DNA of 26,840 nucleotides from Candidatus Moraniibacteriota bacterium (GTDB taxonomy: Bacteria; Patescibacteriota; Minisyncoccia; Moranbacterales; UBA2206): positions 14,274 to 41,113 of the forward strand of contig DMXN01000026.1 of the NCBI GenBank assembly GCA_003482885.1. Direction: 5' to 3'. The translations under genes and the position numbers were made by a program. Under the pieces are notes generated by a model, which saw nothing but the letters and a program-made list of their open reading frames with translations, made no database searches and was not told the DNA's origin. Below, piece by piece: positions 14,145 through 19,327 of the stretch; positions within the stretch are counted from its first letter, which is position 1; each line of letters opens with the position of its first letter.

Positions 14145-15131
14145 CACTTCTCTTTTAATTTCTATATAATTTTTTAACCAAATTATCCTTTTATCTTTTT
14201 TAAACCAGGTCATTTGCCGTTTGGCATAGTCTTTTTCGGCTTGAAAAATTTTTTCAAAAAGTTCTTTTTCGGATTTTATTTCCCCTTTCAAATATTGCGG
14301 TATTAAGCCATAACTTAGGCCAAAGTTTTGAATTTTTTTCCAGCTTAGTTTGTATTTTTTTCTCAAAATTTCAATTTCTTCAATCATTCCTTGCGAGAAT
14401 CTTTGCTTTAGTCTTTTTTTAATATTTTTGTGCAATTTTTCTTTGGGTATATCAATGCCGATTTGCAGAAAATCTACCTCACCCCAACCCTCTCCCCGCC
14501 AAAGGTGGGCAGGCTTGCAAAGAGAGGGGGCAAGAGGAATCGGCACTTTTCCCAGCGTTTTACAAATTTCAATCGCGCGAATGAGGCGGATTTTGTTTTT
14601 TGCGTCGATATTTTTTGCTCGTCGAGAATCCATTTTTTTCAGCATAGCGAATAATTCTTCCGCTGATTTTTTTTCTAATTTTTCTCTTAATTTCCAATCA
14701 GGTTTGACTTCCGGATAAATTACATTATCCACAATAGCTTTAATCCAAAAACCCGTGCCACCGCAAATAATCGGCAACTTTCCGCGTCCTGAAGCATCTT
14801 TAATTATTTTGTCCGCCTTTTTCTTAAATTGCGCCGCGCTAAAATTTGTTTTCGGACTGACGATATTAAGCATGTGATGAATAATGCCTTCTGATATGAA
14901 TGGAATGGATCCCGCATAGATTTTGCCTTGATCGGCAAAATCTTGCGGGATTTCGCCTGGTTGATCCGGCTTAATTTTTCCCGTTCCAATATCCATCCCG
15001 CGATAAATCTGTCGCGAATCAGCTGAAATGATTTCACCGTTAAGTTTTTGAGCCAATTTAATCGCCACAGAAGACTTGCCGGAAGATGTCGGACCAAGAA
15101 TTACGATTATTTTATTGTTTAATTTGGGCAT
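14124..15131 (-). CDS. miaA: tRNA dimethylallyltransferase MiaA
   Basis: MiaA adds a dimethylallyl group to A37 of tRNAs that read U-starting codons; MiaB, also in this window, then thiolates it. The P-loop GPTSSGKSS (13-21) and ISADSRQIYRGMDIGTGK follow the family, as do ICGGTGFWIKA (122-132) and the C-terminal DYAKRQMTWFKKD. The 335 residues include a foreign insertion near 200-219, coded by a composite palindromic element between GKVPI and FLQIGIDI. Removing it gives an ordinary bacterial length. The start ATG (15131) faces the DGR target promoter. Confidence 0.94.
   Translation of the reverse strand: MPKLNNKIIVILGPTSSGKSSVAIKLAQKLNGEIISADSRQIYRGMDIGTGKIKPDQPGEIPQDFADQGKIYAGSIPFISEGIIHHMLNIVSPKTNFSAAQFKKKADKIIKDASGRGKLPIICGGTGFWIKAIVDNVIYPEVKPDWKLREKLEKKSAEELFAMLKKMDSRRAKNIDAKNKIRLIRAIEICKTLGKVPIPLAPSLCKPAHLWRGEGWGEVDFLQIGIDIPKEKLHKNIKKRLKQRFSQGMIEEIEILRKKYKLSWKKIQNFGLSYGLIPQYLKGEIKSEKELFEKIFQAEKDYAKRQMTWFKKDKRIIWLKNYIEIKREVLDFLAQ
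14477..14536. repeat. Composite (nested) palindromic element inside miaA
   Basis: The outer part is the CCTCACCCCAACCCTCTC family, with arms CCCTCTC (14488-14494) and GAGAGGG (14522-14528). Between the arms lies a second hairpin, CCCGCC-AAA-GGTGGG (14495-14509), of the GGCGG/CCGCC family. The whole stays in frame with miaA and codes about 20 residues (APSLCKPAHLWRGEGWGEV). Confidence 0.8.
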
Positions 15132-15141
15132 ATTTTTTATA

Positions 15142-15170
15142 TTTACAATACGGCAATTTTAGCATAAAAT
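15142..15170 (+). promoter_or_regulatory. Promoter of the DGR target gene
   Basis: TTTACA (15142-15147), a 17-base spacer and TAAAAT (15165-15170). Transcription would start near 15177 and leave a ~40-base leader before the ATG at 15216. It lies in the 84-base gap shared with divergent miaA. Confidence 0.5.
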
Positions 15171-15215
15171 GGAACTACATGGAAAATTGAACTTTAATAC
15201 ATAAACTTAATTATT

Positions 15216-17453
15216 ATGGAATTTTCTAAAACAATTTACCAACTCGAGAAAAATAAAGAACGGCTAGTTCTGACCAACGAACAAAAAGAAGCTGTTCGAA
15301 ACATCACTCTGGACATCGAAGAAGTTGATGAATCCATCAGGTTGATGGCTGTGGACGATGTGGCTCATACGCTGGAAAATGGACATCCGCTTAATCGCGT
15401 TATCACGGATCCAAAAGGAAACACAACCGGCTACATCGCTTGTGAAGATTTTGTTCCGCATGAGGCTTATGTGAAATATTTTGGCACCACTGGTCAAATC
15501 GGACGTAATCTGTTTCAAGAAATCCCCGCTTTTTTTGAATATGCCAAACAACAAGGCTACACCAAACTCAATTTTCACGGCTGGAATGATCGTTTGAATC
15601 ATGTTTTGGAACATTTTGGTTTTCAAAGATTGCGTACTGATGAAATGGGAGGTTTCAGCGCTGATTTTTACGAAAAAACACTGATTGAACAAAAAACTTC
15701 TGAAGTTGTCAGTGAAGAAAGAAAGCTGGCTTTTGAAAAAAAATATCTGAACAAACTCGATCAGGAATATCATCAAACGCTCAAGACTTTTTCAAAAGAT
15801 AATCTGCTTAAAAAAGAGCAAGTCATTAACGAGGCATTTCAGTCACTCAATAATCGATTAAGCAACACTGAAAATTTTGAATATGGCAATCGCCAGAAAG
15901 CTATTCTCAAATTGAAACTGGCGCGCTATTTCCAAAAAAACGAAATTTGCGATTTAAACACATTGCTGGATGCCATAATCGAAACTCCGAAATTCCTCAA
16001 TACCGACAAAGGATCGCTCCACAAACTTTTTGAAGTGCATGAACAAAAAACCATTGAGAAAATCGCGGAAATGCGCAAACAGCGCGCGGAAATGAGCGGG
16101 GATGAAAAATATAATCCATACGAAAGTTTGTTCACCACCAAATCAGGAAAATATATCATGGCGCGATTGCTCAATATGCCGCATTTGCAAGAGGAATCAG
16201 ATTTCATGAATCATTGCGTCGGCACCAGTGATTCATATGTCAGCAAAATGAGGCGGGGCGAAGTGGAAATTCTGTCTTTTCGCCACGCGCCAAAAATCAA
16301 TCCAGCCACTCAAAAATTTGAAGTGGACAAGCCAATTATCACCGTTGAATACAATCGCCAAACTAACACTATTGAGCAGATGAAAAAGAATGGTGATGAA
16401 TATCTCAAAAAAGATGATCCATATTTCAACGACATCATTGAAGCCTTGAAACAATTGCGAACCACAGCAACTGACACCGGCGAACTCCGAAATTTCACCA
16501 AAATTTCATCAAGCGAATTGCAAAATATTGAGGTGAAGGACTATCACATTCTGACTGAACAAGGAGAAGTTTCTTTTCATGATTTTGATCTCAATGACAA
16601 TATTTTCATTTTGAAAACCGGAAAAATGGAAATCATGCCTAGCACTTCCAAAGAAGATGCGGTTAAAATAATCAGAATCATTAAGGGTATCGAATGTCAA
16701 CCAAATCAAATTGCTTACAATCAAAATGAAATAACTGAAAATACAAAAATATACATTGGTCGATTATCCAAAGAAATTATCCAATCCGGCATTGAACACA
16801 TCTACGCTTCTTTTCCCGAAGGCAAGATTGAAAAAGGTATCCTGGAAATTGGCGGGAAAACCAAAGATGAACTCAAAAAAGAAATCAAAGAAAAATTTCA
16901 AATCATTTCATATGCTGAAAGCATGATGGATAATCCGGATTTTGAAAAACAACTTTATGAGAATACAAATGCGCCGAGAGAACAATGGATTTTGAAAAAA
17001 CCAGAGCAGTTGAATTTAGTAAAATTAAAAGTTGGAGATCTAGGTTTTACAAATAATCCAACCATCGATGAGCTCTACAAAAAAGCCGAAGAACTTGGTT
17101 TGGAACTTTGCCCAGCGGAAGTTGGTCCGCATCTAAGATTAAAATATCCAGAAGTTTTCCATAGAGAACAACCCTTGAACGAATATCTAAGAGTTGCTAT
17201 GAAACAGATAGCCGACTTCGATGGCTATCCGCTCATTTTCCATGTCTATCGGTATGACGACGGTCTTTGGCCACTCTTGGGCGCGTCCCAGCAGCAAGTG
17301 GGGTCTCGACCACGAGTTTGTCTTTCGCCGCCGCAAGTTGGAAACTTAGAGATTTTGAAATCTTGGAAAAACTATTTTTTGGAACTTTGGTTTTGTGACA
17401 CTTTGAAACTTTCCCGCCGAAGGCGGTCAGCATATTTTTTATGGTATACTTAA
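15216..17453 (+). CDS. DGR target protein: GNAT-like, PcfJ-like and C-type-lectin-like parts (VR frameshifted)
   Basis: The variable protein of the DGR. Residues ~45-140 look GNAT-like (GYIACEDFVPHEAYVKYFG, then GRNLFQEIPAFFEYAKQQGY). Residues ~305-395 resemble the PcfJ-like domain (FMNHCVGTSDSYVSKMRRGE, then PIITVEYN). From ~610, LGLELCPAEVGPHLRLKYPE and MKQIADFDG lead into the VR, as in lectin-fold DGR targets. No signal peptide or membrane helix is seen, so it is predicted to be cytosolic. Relative to the TR, the VR lacks five bases after GGTCTTTGG (17262-17270), so this ORF runs into an unrelated tail to 17453. With the five bases restored it would end FVFRRRKLET at the TAG 17347-17349, about 712 residues. 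The domain calls rest on motif patterns; the molecular role is unknown. Confidence 0.85.
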   Translation: MEFSKTIYQLEKNKERLVLTNEQKEAVRNITLDIEEVDESIRLMAVDDVAHTLENGHPLNRVITDPKGNTTGYIACEDFVPHEAYVKYFGTTGQIGRNLFQEIPAFFEYAKQQGYTKLNFHGWNDRLNHVLEHFGFQRLRTDEMGGFSADFYEKTLIEQKTSEVVSEERKLAFEKKYLNKLDQEYHQTLKTFSKDNLLKKEQVINEAFQSLNNRLSNTENFEYGNRQKAILKLKLARYFQKNEICDLNTLLDAIIETPKFLNTDKGSLHKLFEVHEQKTIEKIAEMRKQRAEMSGDEKYNPYESLFTTKSGKYIMARLLNMPHLQEESDFMNHCVGTSDSYVSKMRRGEVEILSFRHAPKINPATQKFEVDKPIITVEYNRQTNTIEQMKKNGDEYLKKDDPYFNDIIEALKQLRTTATDTGELRNFTKISSSELQNIEVKDYHILTEQGEVSFHDFDLNDNIFILKTGKMEIMPSTSKEDAVKIIRIIKGIECQPNQIAYNQNEITENTKIYIGRLSKEIIQSGIEHIYASFPEGKIEKGILEIGGKTKDELKKEIKEKFQIISYAESMMDNPDFEKQLYENTNAPREQWILKKPEQLNLVKLKVGDLGFTNNPTIDELYKKAEELGLELCPAEVGPHLRLKYPEVFHREQPLNEYLRVAMKQIADFDGYPLIFHVYRYDDGLWPLLGASQQQVGSRPRVCLSPPQVGNLEILKSWKNYFLELWFCDTLKLSRRRRSAYFLWYT
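17212..17338 (+). repeat. DGR variable repeat (VR)
   Basis: 127 bases aligned to the TR at 17720-17851. Fifteen substitutions fall in the core, all at TR adenines. All ten TR AAY (Asn) codons are altered in frame to Tyr, Leu, His, Tyr, Tyr, His, Ser, Arg, Ser and Gly, and one ACG becomes GCG. Homology may extend to 17207, again with changes only at A. The last ~34 bases are identical to the TR although they contain adenines, as expected for the initiation-of-mutagenic-homing region. There is one 5-base gap relative to the TR. Confidence 0.95.
17350..17363. promoter_or_regulatory. Short inverted repeat just after the VR
   Basis: AGATT-TTGA-AATCT forms a 5-bp stem with a 4-base loop, 11 bases beyond the VR end. 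In the Bordetella phage system a small DNA hairpin at about this distance promotes retrohoming. This one is weaker than the known example. Confidence 0.35.
17414..17426. repeat. CCGCC-GAA-GGCGG palindromic element
   Basis: A 5-bp GC stem within CCCGCCGAAGGCGGTCAGC. Read on the other strand it begins GCTGACCGCCTTCGGCGG, matching the GCTGATCCGCCTTTGGCGG unit in miaB. It lies in the frameshifted tail of the target ORF, beyond the expected true stop, and could also act as a terminator (T-rich stretch about ten bases on). Confidence 0.6.
17442..17450 (+). promoter_or_regulatory. Possible extended -10 for the TR RNA
   Basis: TGG-TATACT with no -35. A start near 17457 would place the TR about 260 bases into the transcript, a plausible template-RNA layout. 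Confidence 0.3.
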
Positions 17454-17456
17454 TTT

Positions 17457-17867
17457 GGATTGGTTATATTGAACGGTTACGGCTTTTCGAGACCTTTCTC
17501 GCAAGCGCAAATTGAGAGCGTGGACGGTGAATCCGAATGAGAACTGATTTTCTCATAGGCAAACTTTCTGCGGAGGATTTGCTGCGTGTGCTTTTCAAAA
17601 AGAAAAGACTTGGTATGCCACACTGGTCGATTTTAGATCGCAAATAAAATACAGCTGAATTTCTTCCGCGCTTAAGCAGACTAAATTAGCAGTGTTATGG
17701 ATGGCGTGGCATATAAAAACCGACTTCGATGGCAATCCGAACATTTTCAATGTCAATCGGAATGACGACGGTCTTTGGCTTGACAACAATTGGACGAATC
17801 CCAGCAACAAGTGGAATCTCGACCACGAGTTTGTCTTTCGCCGCCGCAAGTGTTTCTTTTTCCGTGT
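17457..17867 (+). ncRNA. Inferred DGR template RNA region
   Basis: The stretch between the target gene and avd has no credible ORF apart from reading through the TR. It holds small hairpins, for example CGAGA-CCTT-TCTCG (17488-17501) and CTTTTC-AAAAA-GAAAAG near 17590-17606, then the TR. By analogy with known DGRs, an RNA covering the TR and flanks is the template and primer scaffold for the reverse transcriptase. The ends are inferred, not seen. Confidence 0.4.
17720..17851 (+). repeat. DGR template repeat (TR)
   Basis: 132 bases, same orientation as the VR, starting 381 bases after the VR end. It is rich in AAT/AAC: read in the VR frame it codes DFDGNPNIFNVNRNDDGLW and then LDNNWTNPSNKWNLDHEFVF, with ten Asn codons placed where lectin-fold targets vary. 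Its 3' end is 16 bases from the stop codon of the opposing avd gene. Homology may begin at 17715. Confidence 0.95.
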
Positions 17868-18194
17868 CTAACTAAAGTCGCGGTTTTTCTTTTCTGGATT
17901 TTCCAGTTTGTTTTTCCAACCGCCGAGCATCCGTCCTATTTCTTCCAGCTTGAGCGAAATTTCTTCAAATTGTTTGTGGGAAACAAATTTGGCATCCCAA
18001 GCCACGGGAATAATAAATTTTATGGTATCCAAAAGAAAAATGCATTCTGAAACTTTTTCAATTTTATTTTCTTTTTTGGAAAAATAGGCGATATAACCCA
18101 GCTCTAACAAATCAAGCAATTTATTTTCAATTCTGGCGCCGATCGTGTAGCGCGCCCCCTTCGGAATATGCGGAACAATATTCATCCAAATCAA
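17868..18194 (-). CDS. avd: Avd, DGR accessory variability determinant (four-helix bundle)
   Basis: The protein matches the bAvd/four-helix-bundle family: HIPKGARYTIGARIENKLLDL in helix 1-2, a middle helix ending FLLDTIKFIIPVAWDAKFV, then SHKQFEEISLKLEEIGRMLGGW, the hallmark C-terminal helix. Avd forms a positively charged pentamer that binds the RT and template RNA for adenine-mutagenic cDNA synthesis. Here it lies on the strand opposite to target, TR and RT, which is unusual. The annotated start is a TTG; family-like residues continue upstream in the same frame (KASVLQRIKEGYLIW) to about 18230, so the true N-terminus is longer. The likely start, ATG 18273 (MEKLS), is out of frame by one GA-repeat unit in the 18235-18257 microsatellite. 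A -10 TATTAT lies seven bases before that ATG. Confidence 0.87.
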   Translation of the reverse strand: MIWMNIVPHIPKGARYTIGARIENKLLDLLELGYIAYFSKKENKIEKVSECIFLLDTIKFIIPVAWDAKFVSHKQFEEISLKLEEIGRMLGGWKNKLENPEKKNRDFS

Positions 18195-18204
18195 ATATCC
18201 CTCT

Positions 18205-19212
18205 TTGATTCTTTGCAGAACAGAGGCTTTATTCGAGAGAGAGAGAGAGAGAGAGAGTAGAAAGCTTTTCCATATCTACAATAATATCATATCCGTGGAA
18301 AATTTGCTCGCAAGCTGGCGTGAATTTTTATGCGGAAAAAGAAAACGAAAAGATGTCGCTGAGTTTTCTTTGAACTTTATGGATAATATTGTTATGCTCC
18401 ATAAGAATTTATCAGAAAAAATATATCGGCATGGCGGGTATGAGGCGTTCAAAATCGATGATCCGAAACCAAGAGATATTCACAAGGCGACAGTGTGCGA
18501 CAGATTAGTGCATCATGCAATTCATAGGATTTTGTATGAATATTTTGATCGAAAATTTATTTTTGATTCCTATTCGTGTCGAATCGGCAAAGGTACGCAT
18601 CGAGCCATAAATCGTTTCAGAGATTTTGGCAGAAAAGTTTCAAAAAATAATATGCGAACCTGCTGGATTTTGAAATGCGATATTCGAAAATTCTTTGCTA
18701 ATATTGATCATGGAATATTAAAAAATATTTTACAAAAACATATTGGAAGCAAAGATATTTTGTGGCTTTTTTCGGAAATTATTGACAGTTTCAACACTAA
18801 GGGGAAAATCGGCGTTGGCCTTCCGCTAGGAAATCTGACATCTCAGCTTCTGGTGAATATTTATATGAACGAATTTGATCATTTTATGAAACGGAATTTA
18901 AAAGTGAATTATTATATTCGCTATGCCGATGATTTTGTGATTATTTCAGAAAATAAAAATTATTTGGAAAATCTTATTCTAGAAATATCTGAATTTTTGG
19001 AAGCTGAATTGAAATTGGAATTGCATCCGGATAAAGTTTTTATAAAGACATTTAGCTCGGGAATGGATTTTTTGGGTTGGATTAATTTTCCGCATTATCG
19101 AGTTTTGCGGACGGCGACTAGGCGGAGAATGTTTAGGAATCTTAAGTATGAGTCTGAACCGGAAGTCGTTAGTTCGTATTTAGGGATACTTATGCATGGG
19201 AATTATGTATGA
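18205..19212 (+). CDS. DGR reverse transcriptase
   Basis: A 335-residue RT of the DGR class. PKPRDIHKATVCDRLVHHAI (88-107), FIFDSYSCRIGKGTH (118-132), KCDIRKFF with catalytic Asp159, GVGLPLGNLTSQ (204-214, the LGxxxSQ form that separates DGR RTs from the QGxxxSP of group II introns) and YIRYADDFVI with Asp242-Asp243 are all present. It ends FLGWINFPHYRVLRTATRRR and SSYLGILMHGN without an endonuclease or maturase domain, as usual for DGRs. It would copy the TR RNA, misreading adenines, and the cDNA replaces the VR. The start is uncertain: TTG 18205 reads ERERERE through the GA tract, GTG 18295 (VENLL) would cut conserved residues, and ATG 18168 is in frame only with one more GA unit. Confidence 0.95.
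   Translation: MILCRTEALFERERERESRKLFHIYNNIISVENLLASWREFLCGKRKRKDVAEFSLNFMDNIVMLHKNLSEKIYRHGGYEAFKIDDPKPRDIHKATVCDRLVHHAIHRILYEYFDRKFIFDSYSCRIGKGTHRAINRFRDFGRKVSKNNMRTCWILKCDIRKFFANIDHGILKNILQKHIGSKDILWLFSEIIDSFNTKGKIGVGLPLGNLTSQLLVNIYMNEFDHFMKRNLKVNYYIRYADDFVIISENKNYLENLILEISEFLEAELKLELHPDKVFIKTFSSGMDFLGWINFPHYRVLRTATRRRMFRNLKYESEPEVVSSYLGILMHGNYV
18235..18257. repeat. GA dinucleotide microsatellite in overlapping avd/RT 5' ends
   Basis: A pure 23-base run, (GA)11 plus G. On the plus strand it lies in the N-terminal codons of the RT frame; on the minus strand it falls in codons 6-13 counted from the ATG 18273 upstream of avd. A tract two bases longer puts both reading frames in register with ATG starts (18168 plus, 18273 minus). 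Confidence 0.95.
18281..18286 (-). promoter_or_regulatory. Possible -10 box for avd
   Basis: TATTAT on the minus strand ends seven bases before the ATG at 18273, the spacing of other likely leaderless genes here. An overlapping alternative is TTGCGA, 16 bases, TATGAT. It lies inside the RT coding region. Confidence 0.35.
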
Positions 19213-19285
19213 ATTATATGTTGAAATAGAGAAGCTATTAAATTCAAAATCACAATAAATTTGTCTCTGTACATTTTTTAAATTT

Positions 19286-19317
19286 ATGTAAAATCTTGCT
19301 TACGCAGAATTTTACAT
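19286..19317. terminator. Inverted repeat between convergent RT and miaB
   Basis: ATGTAAAAT and ATTTTACAT form a 9-bp stem with a 14-base loop in the 115-base gap between the convergent ends of RT and miaB, with AT-rich flanks on both sides. A bidirectional terminator is plausible, though no clean T-run follows. Confidence 0.35.
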
Positions 19318-19327
19318 GTTTAGATTT

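Noticed and set aside
17595..17849. 84-codon minus-strand ORF across the TR
   Set aside because: It is the antisense reading of the TR and its flank, with no family resemblance; the DGR explains this sequence.
17701..17871. Plus-strand ORF through the TR (MAWHIKTDFDG... to TAA)
   Set aside because: The reading frame is open because the TR matches the VR coding frame, not because it is a gene; upstream sequence shows no start signal.
18205..19212. Group II intron or retron reverse transcriptase
   Set aside because: No maturase or endonuclease domain, LGNLTSQ rather than QGxxxSP, and an adjacent TR/VR pair and Avd all indicate a DGR.
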